Shown here piece by piece: positions 52,579 through 60,886 of a stretch of 64,000 nucleotides of DNA. How positions within the stretch are numbered: the first letter of the stretch is position 1; the number at the start of each line of letters is the position of its first letter. The DNA lies in assembly GCA_051861205.1 (NCBI GenBank), contig JBHYDC010000004.1, forward strand, positions 124,001-188,000, in the 5' to 3' direction. A model generated the notes under the pieces. That model was not told the DNA's origin. It was given only the letters and a program-made list of their open reading frames with translations, and did no database searches. This DNA comes from JBHYDC01 sp051861205 (GTDB taxonomy: Bacteria; Pseudomonadota; Alphaproteobacteria; Rhizobiales; Pleomorphomonadaceae). Position numbers and translations under genes: made by a program.

Positions 52579-53916
52579 TCAGTGCATCCCCTCGCCGATG
52601 AGGCGGCGGCGCAGTGCGCCCGATAGCGCGTCGATGGCGTAGACGACGGCGAGGATGAGGAGAACCATGTAGAACACGTTCTCCCAGTTTTGATTGGTGC
52701 GCATGGCCTCCAGCAGCTTGAGGCCGATGCCGCCCGCGCCGACTGCGCCGATGATGGTGGCCGAGCGGGTGTTGCTTTCCAGGAAATAAAGCGCTTGCGC
52801 CACGAACACCGGCAGCACCTGCGGCAACACGCCGAAGCGCTGAATGGTGGCATTGCCGGCGCCGACCGAGCGAATGCCCTCGCGCTGCTTGTCGTCGATG
52901 TTTTCGAGCGCCTCGGCGTAGAGTTTTCCGAGCGACCCGATATCGGAGAAGAAGATCGCGGCGATGCCGGGGATGGGGCCGGGGCCGAAGGCGCGGATGA
53001 AGAAGAGCGCCCAGATGAGGCCGTCGATGGTGCGCTGGAAGTCGAAGAAGCGCTTGGTGACCTGAGCCGCGATGCGGCTGGGAGTGATGTTGCGGGCGGC
53101 GATGAAGGAGAGCGGGAAGGCGACAAGCACCGCCAGCACCGTGCCGACGAAGGCCATGATGATGGTCTCAAGCAGCTTCACATAGACATCGCCGTGCTGC
53201 CATTCCGAATTGTTCCAGAAGTTCGAGCCGGCGAGCGAGAGGTTCGACCGGTCAGGATCGAGCCGCTCGCCCCAGGCGATGAGCGCGAAAACCTCACCTG
53301 TGGGGCGGCCGAAGAAGGGCGACTGCGGGTCGAAGATGAAATTGGCCCAGCCGAAGAAACGATGCTCCAGGGACACGCGCGAGGCGGTGACCTCGACACT
53401 GCCGGAGAAGCCGAAATCCATTTCGACGACGTCTTCCTTCTGGATGGCCCAGAGGGGAGCAGGATCGATAACGAGCGCGGACCCGGTGGTGAGATCGACG
53501 GTGGCGGTTTCCCCGTTTGCCGTGATGGTGACCGACTGCGGCGTTGCCCGGACGACGGCCGGCCCGATCGTGACGGCGACGGTGGCCGCGTCGATGCGGG
53601 TGATCCAATCGGGGTTCGGATTGTCGCCCAGCACATTGAAGCGCGGATAGGTGACGGTGGTCGCGCCCTCCTTGAAGCGGAGGGTGGGGCGGACGGTGTA
53701 GGACACCCAGTCGGCCATATAGGCGCCGGCGCGCTCCCAGCGACCCTCGGCGAGCACGGCGCCGATGGCGAAGAACCACCACGTGGCGACGAGGTAGAGC
53801 ACCACGCTGCCGGACACGAGCCAAGGCGCGAGACGGCCCCAAAGCGAGCGCTGGAACACGGCGGGATGACGGGCACGGATGTCGGCGAGGCTTTGGGCGG
53901 TGAGGGCGATGGTCAT
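52579..53916 (-). CDS. phnE: phosphonate ABC transporter permease PhnE, long form
   Basis: A 445-residue permease, unusually long: typical PhnE has about 260-290 residues. Membrane segment 1 (about residues 32-58) is followed by an extra soluble stretch to about residue 220 (probably periplasmic), then the permease core with GTVLAVLVAFPLSFIAARN and the coupling loop GKLYAEALENIDDKQREGIRSVGAGN. It pairs with the upstream PhnE, eight bases away, as a heterodimer. The start at 53916 is set by the family N-terminus; the frame is open further upstream inside the other phnE. Confidence 0.88.
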   Translation of the reverse strand: MTIALTAQSLADIRARHPAVFQRSLWGRLAPWLVSGSVVLYLVATWWFFAIGAVLAEGRWERAGAYMADWVSYTVRPTLRFKEGATTVTYPRFNVLGDNPNPDWITRIDAATVAVTIGPAVVRATPQSVTITANGETATVDLTTGSALVIDPAPLWAIQKEDVVEMDFGFSGSVEVTASRVSLEHRFFGWANFIFDPQSPFFGRPTGEVFALIAWGERLDPDRSNLSLAGSNFWNNSEWQHGDVYVKLLETIIMAFVGTVLAVLVAFPLSFIAARNITPSRIAAQVTKRFFDFQRTIDGLIWALFFIRAFGPGPIPGIAAIFFSDIGSLGKLYAEALENIDDKQREGIRSVGAGNATIQRFGVLPQVLPVFVAQALYFLESNTRSATIIGAVGAGGIGLKLLEAMRTNQNWENVFYMVLLILAVVYAIDALSGALRRRLIGEGMH

Positions 53917-53924
53917 GTGTGGCC

Positions 53925-54887
53925 TTACGCGTTTTCGAAGGCCTGCGCGCCAACGAGGCGGCGGCGCAAGGTGGCGGAGAGTTGGTCGACCGCGATCACG
54001 GTCACGAACAGGATGGCCATCATGGCGAGCGTTTGCGCGCCCCATCCGCGGCCGATCGACAGCCGCAGAATCTCGCCGATGCCGCCGCCGCCGACCGCGC
54101 CGATGATGGTGGAGGCGCGCACGTTCACCTCCAGCCGGAGGAGGCCGTAGGAGAGGAAATTCGGCAGAACGTGCGGCACGATGCCGTAGCGCACGCGGAG
54201 CAGCCAATTGGCGCCAACGGCGCGCAGGCCCTCTTCGGCCTTCATGTCGGCGTTCTCGACGACCTCGAAGAACATCTTGCCGAGCGCGCCGATGGTGTGG
54301 ATGGCAACCGCGATGATGGCGGGAATGGCGCCGAGCGAGAGGATGGCGGCGAAGAAGCCGGCGATCACGATCTCGGGGAAGGCGCGGAAAATCTCCATGA
54401 CCCGGCGCACGGCGGCGCGGACGAAGCCGTTCGGGGCAAGGTTGCGCGCGGCGAGGAAGCAGAGGATGAAGCCGGCCGTGAAGCCGATCAACGTGGAGAG
54501 GATCGCGATATTGACCGTCTCCAACATCTTGTAGAGATATTCGGGAATGTAGAGACCCTCGGTCATATAGACGCGGCCGGAGACGAAATCGGTCGCTTCG
54601 CTGCCGTCGGCATTCGGGGTCGGCAGGTCGAGGAAGGCGCGCCAGATGTCATTCCAATCGGCGGGAATCAGCCAGCTCACGAAGTCGAAAAGATGGGGCA
54701 GGCGGTCAAAGAACTTGCCGGCGTTCGCCTCATTCGCATACCAAAGCGAGGCAACGAGGGCGGCGACGAGCGCGCCGAGGCCGAGAAGCGTGTAGGTGCG
54801 CCGCCGAGCCGCCAGTTCCCGCCAGTGACGATCGACGGTGAGCGCCTGTTCGGACATGCGGACGGGCGGACCGGAGGGGTGCGGCAT
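53925..54887 (-). CDS. phnE: phosphonate ABC transporter permease PhnE
   Basis: A 320-residue inner-membrane permease. Segment 1 is TYTLLGLGALVAALVASLWYA; the core follows from about residue 115 with STLIGFTAGFILCFLAARNLAP and the coupling loop GKMFFEVVENADMKAEEGLRAVGAN. It is one of two PhnE-type permeases in the operon. ATG 54887 is used; ATG 54857 (MSEQAL) is an alternative. Confidence 0.89.
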   Translation of the reverse strand: MPHPSGPPVRMSEQALTVDRHWRELAARRRTYTLLGLGALVAALVASLWYANEANAGKFFDRLPHLFDFVSWLIPADWNDIWRAFLDLPTPNADGSEATDFVSGRVYMTEGLYIPEYLYKMLETVNIAILSTLIGFTAGFILCFLAARNLAPNGFVRAAVRRVMEIFRAFPEIVIAGFFAAILSLGAIPAIIAVAIHTIGALGKMFFEVVENADMKAEEGLRAVGANWLLRVRYGIVPHVLPNFLSYGLLRLEVNVRASTIIGAVGGGGIGEILRLSIGRGWGAQTLAMMAILFVTVIAVDQLSATLRRRLVGAQAFENA

Positions 54888-54946
54888 GACTGGATCGTCT
54901 CGATGCTGAACAGAGGATAGCGGCGACGTTGGTCCGCAAGGGAAAG

Positions 54947-54972
54947 CGGCCGGGAGGTCGCCCTCCCGGCCG
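54947..54972 (-). repeat. stable hairpin between phnD and phnE
   Basis: CGGCCGGGAGG (54947-54957) and CCTCCCGGCCG (54962-54972) form an 11-base-pair stem. On the transcribed minus strand the loop is GCGA, a stable GNRA tetraloop, followed by CTTTCCC. It lies 13 bases after the phnD stop codon, as with the amino acid importer at 30.86 kb, and probably stabilises the binding-protein message or partly terminates. Confidence 0.7.
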
Positions 54973-54985
54973 TCTAGACGGCGGA

Positions 54986-55897
54986 TCAGCCGCCGATGTT
55001 AAACTTACGAGCGTCGATCACGGTCTGGTAGAACGACTGATCGACCTTGGTGTAGCCCTTGAAATCGCCGCCCTGGATGGCCGCGAAGCAGGCCGGATCG
55101 GACTCCGGCAGCTTTTCCATGAAGGAAACGAACTTCGCCTTGGTCTCTTCCGGCAGCGCGTTGCGCAGAACGATCGGACCATTGGGGATCTGGCTCGACC
55201 GCCAGACTTCGACGAGGTCGGACATCTTGAGGATGCCCTTGTCGACCATCTTGCGCAGGTTGCCGGAGGTGTAGCCTTCGTCGAATTCGCCGACGCCCGA
55301 GCCGAAGGTGGTGCCGACGTCGAACTTCTTGTCGAGCACGGCAAGGACGAGGTTTTCATGACCGCCGCCGAAACCGGTGGAGGCGAAGTAGTCCTTGACC
55401 GAGGTGTTGATGGTCTTCGGCAGGTCGACCATGGGGATCAGGTAGCCGGAGGTGCTATCGGGGTCGGCAAAGCCGATCGACTTGCCCTTGGCGTCGGCGA
55501 GCGTCTTAATGCCTGAGTCCTTGCGGGCGACCATGATGGTGTAATAGCCGGTTGCGCCGTCGGTCTGGACGGTGGTGAGAACCGGCGACACGGCATTCGG
55601 ATCGGCCAGGAAGATCTTGGCGTAGCCCGACGCGCCGAGTTCGGCGTAGTCGATGGTGCCGGAGAGAAGCCCCTGGATGGTGCCGTCATAGTCGGCTGCG
55701 GGGAAAAGCGAGACCTTCTCGACGGAAAGCTCGGTTTTCAGGTGGTCGGAGAGGCACTGGAAGTTGCGCAGACGGTCGGCTTCGTTCTCGCCGCCGATGA
55801 TGCCGATGCGGAATTCCTTGATCCCTTCGGCCTGAACCGAACCGGTGACGGCGGCGAGCACGGCGACCGCGCCGAGAAGCGCTGACTTGAACGACAT
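54986..55897 (-). CDS. phnD: phosphonate ABC transporter substrate-binding protein PhnD
   Basis: A 303-residue periplasmic binding protein with a signal peptide (ending GSVQA-E). The mature start IKEFRIGIIGGENEADRL and the segments LLSGTIDYAELGASGYAKIF and SIGFADPDSTSGYLIP are characteristic of PhnD. It binds phosphonates, and related proteins bind phosphite or other organophosphorus compounds. AGGAGA precedes the ATG. The importer lies apart from any C-P lyase (phnGHIJ) in this window. Confidence 0.9.
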   Translation of the reverse strand: MSFKSALLGAVAVLAAVTGSVQAEGIKEFRIGIIGGENEADRLRNFQCLSDHLKTELSVEKVSLFPAADYDGTIQGLLSGTIDYAELGASGYAKIFLADPNAVSPVLTTVQTDGATGYYTIMVARKDSGIKTLADAKGKSIGFADPDSTSGYLIPMVDLPKTINTSVKDYFASTGFGGGHENLVLAVLDKKFDVGTTFGSGVGEFDEGYTSGNLRKMVDKGILKMSDLVEVWRSSQIPNGPIVLRNALPEETKAKFVSFMEKLPESDPACFAAIQGGDFKGYTKVDQSFYQTVIDARKFNIGG

Positions 55898-55988
55898 GGG
55901 GTGTTCTCCTGAAGATACGGCAAAACATGGGAACCCGTGGCGGGTGCCCGGGACATGCCCGCAGCTTTGAAACATGCGGGGATCGGGA

Positions 55989-56813
55989 TCAGGCAATCGC
56001 GGCGGCAAGGCGAACCGTGGCCGGGCGCGCGAAGCGAAGGCTGGTGGAGGTGGTGGCCTCGTGGAACGCCTCGTCGAGACCATCCACGCCGTAGATGGCG
56101 CGGGCGGCGGCCTCGGTAAGTTCGTCGGGTCCGCCGTCGAACACCACGCGCCCGCCGGCCATGCCGACGATGCGCTTGCAATAGTGGCGGGCGGTGTCGA
56201 GGGTGTGGAGGTTGGTGACGACGGTGATGCCGTCGCGCTCGTTAATCTCGCGCAGCGCCTCCATGACGATCTGCGCGTTGCGCGGGTCGAGCGAGGCGAT
56301 CGGCTCGTCGGCGAGGATGATCTTGGGTTCCTGGAGCAGGGCGCGGGCGATCGCGACACGCTGCTGCTGGCCGCCGGACAGGGTGCCGGCGCGCTGGAGA
56401 GCGGTTTCGGCGATGCCGAGACGTTCGAGAGCGGCGATGGCGACGGCGCGCTCTTCGTCGGAGAAGATTTTTAAGAGGCTTTTCCAGGTCGGGCGCTTGT
56501 TGAGGCGGCCGAGCATGACGTTGGTGAGAACGTCTAGGCGGGGGACGAGATTGAACTGCTGAAAGATCATGGCGCAATCGGCCTGCCAGGACCGAAGCTC
56601 CGGCCCCCGCAGCTTGGTGATATCGGTGGAGCCCACCATGATGGCGCCGCCGGTGGGCTCGGCGAGGCGGTTGATCATGCGAAGCAGCGTGGATTTGCCG
56701 GCGCCCGAACGGCCGATGACGCCGACCATCTGACCGCGAGGGATGGAGAGGGTGACGGTATCCACGGCCGTTTTGCCGCCGAACCGCTTCGTGAGACCGT
56801 TGATTTCGAGCAT
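55989..56813 (-). CDS. phnC: phosphonate ABC transporter ATP-binding protein PhnC
   Basis: A 274-residue ABC ATPase. Walker A is GRSGAGKSTLL, the Q-loop is in IFQQFNLVPRLDVLTNV, the signature is LSGGQQQR, Walker B is IILADEPIASLD, and the switch reads VVTNLHTLDTA (asparagine-leucine-histidine, typical of PhnC). The ATG at 56813 with AAGGAG upstream is chosen over the longer open frame. First gene of phnC-phnD-phnE-phnE on the minus strand. Confidence 0.91.
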   Translation of the reverse strand: MLEINGLTKRFGGKTAVDTVTLSIPRGQMVGVIGRSGAGKSTLLRMINRLAEPTGGAIMVGSTDITKLRGPELRSWQADCAMIFQQFNLVPRLDVLTNVMLGRLNKRPTWKSLLKIFSDEERAVAIAALERLGIAETALQRAGTLSGGQQQRVAIARALLQEPKIILADEPIASLDPRNAQIVMEALREINERDGITVVTNLHTLDTARHYCKRIVGMAGGRVVFDGGPDELTEAAARAIYGVDGLDEAFHEATTSTSLRFARPATVRLAAAIA

Positions 56814-57182
56814 GCCGGACCGCTCCTTTTCCGCAATCACCTGAATGACGCAAAGGGGTAGCGGAGCCATGCGACGCCTCGGCGACGCTTTTGTTAAGGG
56901 TTCATGACCATGGGAAGAGCGCGGAAAGCCTGGACATTCCCGCGCGAAAAGGCGGGCACGGCGCCGCTTGACGAAGCGGCGGGGCTGGCGCATTAACTGG
57001 CCTATGACGGCAGGCAAGCGCCTTTGTGCGCCTTACCTTATCGGTGTGATTATTTGCGGCTAAGCTTTGAAAAGCTGGCCGCGGCCGTCCCCGTCTGACC
57101 TTTTTCTCTGAGATCGGATGATGCGGTTCCCCGGCTTGGCCGCAGTGCGCCTGGGGTGACCGGGCGGGGAGGAACGGGGACC
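56814..57182. other. divergent gap between phnC and cysS
   Basis: Holds the promoters of both genes. No convincing Pho box was seen upstream of phnC and no T-box-like leader upstream of cysS. A GTG at 57156 could extend cysS slightly. Confidence 0.4.
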
Positions 57183-58550
57183 GTGGGCCTGAAGCTCTAC
57201 AACACGCTGACCCGCACGAAGGAAGACTTCGTGCCGATCGATGCCGGCAACGTGCGCATGTATGTGTGCGGGCCGACGGTGTATGACTACGCGCACATCG
57301 GCAACGCGCGGCCGGTGATCGTGTTCGACGTGCTCTATCGGCTTCTCAGGCACGTCTACGGCGAAAAGCACGTGACTTACGTGCGCAACATCACCGACGT
57401 GGACGACAAGATCAACGCGCGGGCGGCGCGCGACTATCCGGGCGTTGCGCCGGTGGAGGCGATCCGCGATCTGACGGAGAAGACCTATCGCCAGTTCGAG
57501 GCGGATGTGACGGCGCTGGGGTGCCTGACCCCGACCGTGACGCCGCGCGCGACCGAGCATGTGGCGGAGATGATCGCCATTATCGACCGGCTGATCGCGG
57601 GCGGTTTCGCCTATGCGGCCGAGGGACACGTTCTGTTCAACGTGCCGGCGATGCCGGACTACGGCAAGCTTTCGCGCCGCCCGCTCGACGATATGATCGC
57701 GGGCGCGCGGGTGGAAGTGGCCCCTTACAAGCGCGACCCGATGGATTTCGTGCTGTGGAAGCCTTCAGGCGCGGACGAACCGGGGTGGGTGAGCCCGTGG
57801 GGATACGGCCGGCCGGGCTGGCATATCGAATGCTCGGCGATGGCGTGGAAGCACCTTGGCGAGCGGTTCGATATCCATGGCGGCGGGATCGATCTGGTGT
57901 TCCCGCATCACGAGAACGAAATCGCGCAGTCGTGCAGCGCGTTCCATAGCGATGTGATGGCGACTGTGTGGATGCACAACGGGTTTCTCCAGGTCGAGGG
58001 CGAGAAGATGTCCAAGAGCCTGGGGAATTTCGTGACGATCCGCGAGTTGCTGAGAGATTGGCCGGGCGAAGTGCTGCGCTTCAACATGCTGCGCACGCAT
58101 TACCGCCAGCCGATCGATTGGACGGCGGCGGGGCTTGAAGAAAGTGAGCGCGTCATCCACCGCTGGTACAAGATCGCGCAGGACGCCCAGGACCCTGCGG
58201 TGGAGCCGCCTGCGGACGTGGTGGACGCGCTGAAGGACGATCTGAACACGCCGCGCGCGATCACGGCGATGCACGGACTGGCCGGGGTGGGCGAGGGCGC
58301 GCGCTTGGCGGCGGCGATGAAGCTTTTTGGGTTCTTCGATGCAGCGCCTCGATATGACGTGGACGAAGTCGGGATCGACCGGGCGATTGTCAATGCCTTG
58401 GTGGATCAGCGCCTTGCCGCGCGCAAGGCGAAGAACTTCGCTGAATCCGATCGGATCAGGGACGAACTGTCCGCGATGGGCGTCGAGTTGAAAGACGGCA
58501 AGGACCCGGCCACGGGCGAGCCGGTGACGACGTGGGAGGTTAAGCGGTGA
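57183..58550 (+). CDS. cysS: cysteine--tRNA ligase
   Basis: A 455-residue class I synthetase. The zinc cysteine and HIGH motif lie in MYVCGPTVYDYAHIGNARPV, further zinc ligands in WHIECSAMAW and FPHHENE, and the KMSKS motif is EKMSKSLGNF (near residue 277). The start is a GTG at 57183 with GGGGAGGA upstream; GTG 57156 is possible. The last seven bases of the gene are repeated 213 bases downstream as part of a duplicated repeat block. Its stop codon overlaps a GTG that opens the frame leading to the DUF559 gene. Confidence 0.93.
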   Translation: MGLKLYNTLTRTKEDFVPIDAGNVRMYVCGPTVYDYAHIGNARPVIVFDVLYRLLRHVYGEKHVTYVRNITDVDDKINARAARDYPGVAPVEAIRDLTEKTYRQFEADVTALGCLTPTVTPRATEHVAEMIAIIDRLIAGGFAYAAEGHVLFNVPAMPDYGKLSRRPLDDMIAGARVEVAPYKRDPMDFVLWKPSGADEPGWVSPWGYGRPGWHIECSAMAWKHLGERFDIHGGGIDLVFPHHENEIAQSCSAFHSDVMATVWMHNGFLQVEGEKMSKSLGNFVTIRELLRDWPGEVLRFNMLRTHYRQPIDWTAAGLEESERVIHRWYKIAQDAQDPAVEPPADVVDALKDDLNTPRAITAMHGLAGVGEGARLAAAMKLFGFFDAAPRYDVDEVGIDRAIVNALVDQRLAARKAKNFAESDRIRDELSAMGVELKDGKDPATGEPVTTWEVKR

Positions 58551-58716
58551 GGGAAGAGACCCCTCACCCGGTCGGTCCTTTGGACCGCCCACCCTCTCCC
58601 ACAAGGGGCGAGGGTGCCGAGAGCCTGGGCGAACGGGGTTCTATTCCCGGCATTGCGCCCTCTACTCCTTCTCCCCTTGTGGGAGAAGGTGCCCCGGTAG
58701 GGGCGGATGAGGGGTC
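58544..58716 (+). repeat. palindromic repeat array, unit 1
   Basis: A 173-base unit built from two inverted copies of the palindromic element also found at 50.1-50.5 kb. The left half has an ACCCTCTCCC/GGGCGAGGGT palindrome, the right half CCTTCTCCC/GGGAGAAGG, with CCCTCA and TGAGGGG ends facing outward. It begins inside the end of cysS (GCGGTGAGGGAAGAGAC, 58544-58560). Confidence 0.8.
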
Positions 58717-58756
58717 GGGCGGCGGGGCTTCCGGGAAATGGGAGGCTGATTGCTTG

Positions 58757-58971
58757 GCGGTGAGGGAAGAGACTCCTCACCCGGTCGGGCCGTTGGCCCG
58801 CCCACCTGGGCCCCTGGGCCGAGACACTGGTCTAGACCCGTCGCTTCGCGACCCCGCAAGGGGCGAGGGTGCCGAGAGCTTGGGCAAGCGGCATTCATTC
58901 TCTGGCACTGCGCCCTCTTCTCCTTCTCCCCTTGTGGGAGAAGGTGCCCCGGTAGGGGCGGATGAGGGGTC
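58757..58971 (+). repeat. palindromic repeat array, unit 2
   Basis: A direct copy of unit 1, starting with the same GCGGTGAGGGAAGAGAC at an offset of 213 bases (71 codons) and ending with the same GATGAGGGGTC. It contains about 42 extra bases (14 codons), which include GTCGCTTCGCGA (58840-58851), a module also found at 50409. Both differences are multiples of three, so the reading frame stays open across the array. Confidence 0.8.
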
Positions 58972-59026
58972 TGGCGCCAAGGTTTCCAAGAAAACCAAAG
59001 CTAGTCGCCGCCCGGTGCCGCCCCAC

Positions 59027-59380
59027 ATGCGCGTTTTCGCCAAGACCATGCGGCGGGAGGCGACGGATGCGGAGTGGGTGTTGTGGGATGCGCTGAGGGG
59101 GCGGCGGTTTGCGGCATATAAGTTTAGGCGTCAGGTTCCCATCGGGCGCTATATCGCTGATTTTTCGTGTCTTTCGCACAAGGTTATCATTGAGGCGGAT
59201 GGTGGTGGGCACGAGGTTGGTCGGGACCGGGTGCGTGATGATGCGCTGGCGAGGCATGGCTTTCGCGTTGTGCGCGTGACGAACGAACAGATCCTTTCCG
59301 GCCTGGGGCTGTTCCTTTCTGATCTTGAGGGCAGGCTCGTACTGCGCAACCCGGACACATTCAAGGAACCCCAGCCATGA
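59027..59380 (+). CDS. DUF559 domain protein (Vsr-like endonuclease fold)
   Basis: A 117-residue protein from the ATG at 59027. It shows the DUF559 pattern: RREATDAEWVLWDALRGRRF, FRRQVPIGRYIADFSCLSHKVIIEADGGGH (the acidic residues of a PD-(D/E)XK/Vsr-like nuclease core) and FRVVRVTNEQIL. The frame is open upstream through the repeat array to a GTG at 58547 that overlaps the cysS stop, so a 277-residue form with a repeat-encoded N-terminus is possible; conservation should begin near 59027. It overlaps the GFA gene as ATGA. Its substrate is unknown. Confidence 0.82.
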   Translation: MRVFAKTMRREATDAEWVLWDALRGRRFAAYKFRRQVPIGRYIADFSCLSHKVIIEADGGGHEVGRDRVRDDALARHGFRVVRVTNEQILSGLGLFLSDLEGRLVLRNPDTFKEPQP

Positions 59381-59856
59381 CCCGGCTCTCCGGTGGGTGC
59401 CAGTGCGGCGCGGTGCGGTTTGTGGTGGAGGGTGCGGGCCTGCGGACGACTTCGATTTGTCATTGCAGGATGTGCCAGAAGGCGTTCGGGGCGTTTTATG
59501 CGCCGCTTGTTTCGGTGGGTCCGGCGGCGTTGACGTGGACGCGGGGAAAGCGCGCGATGTTTCGCTCGTCCAACCATGTGCAACGCGGGTTTTGCGCGGC
59601 CTGCGGAACACCGCTGAGCTATGAGCCGGATGAGGACTGGCCGGCGCTGGCGATCGGGGCGTTCGATCATCCGGATGCCATCGTGCCGACGATCCAGTAT
59701 GGCACGGAGGCGAAGCTGCCTTATGCGGATGGGCTGCCGGGGCCGCCGGAGCGACCGACGGAAAGCACCGTTGGCGAGACGAGCTTTGTGGCCGATATCG
59801 TTTCTTTTCAGCACCCCGACCGGGATACACTGAGCTGGCCTGCTGAAAAGGAATGA
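59377..59856 (+). CDS. GFA family protein (glutathione-dependent formaldehyde-activating fold)
   Basis: A 159-residue zinc protein. The cysteine pattern is complete: GGCQCGAVRF, CHCRMCQKAFGAFY and FCAACGTPLSY, all within the first 90 residues. The family is named for an enzyme that joins formaldehyde to glutathione, but most members have unknown substrates. It begins in a four-base overlap with the DUF559 gene and lies five bases before the iminopeptidase gene. Confidence 0.88.
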   Translation: MTRLSGGCQCGAVRFVVEGAGLRTTSICHCRMCQKAFGAFYAPLVSVGPAALTWTRGKRAMFRSSNHVQRGFCAACGTPLSYEPDEDWPALAIGAFDHPDAIVPTIQYGTEAKLPYADGLPGPPERPTESTVGETSFVADIVSFQHPDRDTLSWPAEKE

Positions 59857-59860
59857 TGGA

Positions 59861-60814
59861 ATGACCGAGCGTCGTGGATTTTACCCACCGATCGAGCCCT
59901 ATGCCTCCGGTATGCTGGATGTGGGCGACGGCCACCGCGTTTATTGGGAGCGGGTGGGAACGCCCGGTGCAAAACCGGCGGTGTTTCTACACGGCGGACC
60001 CGGCGGGGGGTGCAACCCGACGCAGCGGCGGGTTTTCGATCCGGCGAAATACGATGTGCTGCTGTTCGACCAGCGCGGCTGCGGACGATCCAAGCCCCAT
60101 GCCGAACTGGAGGCCAACACGACATGGCATCTGGTGGCCGATATCGAGCGGCTGCGCGAGATGGTGGGCGTGGAAAGCTGGCTGGTGTTCGGTGGATCTT
60201 GGGGATCGACGCTGGCGCTGGCCTATGCGCAGACCCATCCGCTGCGGGTGAGCGAGCTTGTGCTGCGTGGGATTTTCGCGCTGCGGCGGTGGGAGCTGGA
60301 ATGGTATTACCAGCACGGCGTGTCGCTGATCCATCCGGACAAATTCGAGCGGTTTCGCGATCACATTCCGCCGGAAGAGCGGGGCGATCTCATCTCGGCC
60401 TACCGGCGGCGGCTGATTTCCGACGACAGGGCGGTGCGGCTGGATGCGGCCAAGCACTGGTCGGTTTGGGAGGGATCCACGATCACGCTGATGCCGGACG
60501 CCGGGATGACGGCGGCCTTCGCGTCGGACGATTTTGCGATCGCCTTCGCGCGGATCGAAAACCATTACTTCGTTCATGCCGGATGGGTGGAGGAGGGGCA
60601 GTTGATCCGCGACGCGGGCGTGCTGAAGGGCATTCCCGGCGTGATCGTACACGGCCGCTATGACATGGCGACGCCGATGCAAAACGCCTGGGACTTGCAT
60701 AAGGCGTGGCCCGAGGCCGAGTTTCACATCGTGGAAGGGGCCGGACATGCGTTTTCCGAACCAGGGATCTTGGATCTCCTGGTGCGGGCGACGGACCTGT
60801 TCGCGGCGGCGTGA
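59861..60814 (+). CDS. pip: prolyl aminopeptidase (proline iminopeptidase)
   Basis: A 317-residue alpha/beta-hydrolase of peptidase family S33. It starts with GFYPPIEPYASGMLDVGDGHRVYWE, has the oxyanion HGGPGGG, the nucleophile serine in GGSWGSTLALAYAQ (near residue 112), and the acid and histidine near VHGRYDMATP and EGAGHAFSEP. It removes N-terminal proline from peptides. It is probably co-transcribed with the GFA gene. Confidence 0.92.
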   Translation: MTERRGFYPPIEPYASGMLDVGDGHRVYWERVGTPGAKPAVFLHGGPGGGCNPTQRRVFDPAKYDVLLFDQRGCGRSKPHAELEANTTWHLVADIERLREMVGVESWLVFGGSWGSTLALAYAQTHPLRVSELVLRGIFALRRWELEWYYQHGVSLIHPDKFERFRDHIPPEERGDLISAYRRRLISDDRAVRLDAAKHWSVWEGSTITLMPDAGMTAAFASDDFAIAFARIENHYFVHAGWVEEGQLIRDAGVLKGIPGVIVHGRYDMATPMQNAWDLHKAWPEAEFHIVEGAGHAFSEPGILDLLVRATDLFAAA

Positions 60815-60886
60815 CGGCTATGGGTTTTTTGGCGCGGGATGGCGTATAAGCCCCGCAACTAGGCTTGATTTTGAACCGAGACCAAA

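Noticed and set aside
56814..57182. T-box or other leader control before cysS
   Set aside because: No T-box sequence or specifier-like stem was found, and such leaders are rare in this group.
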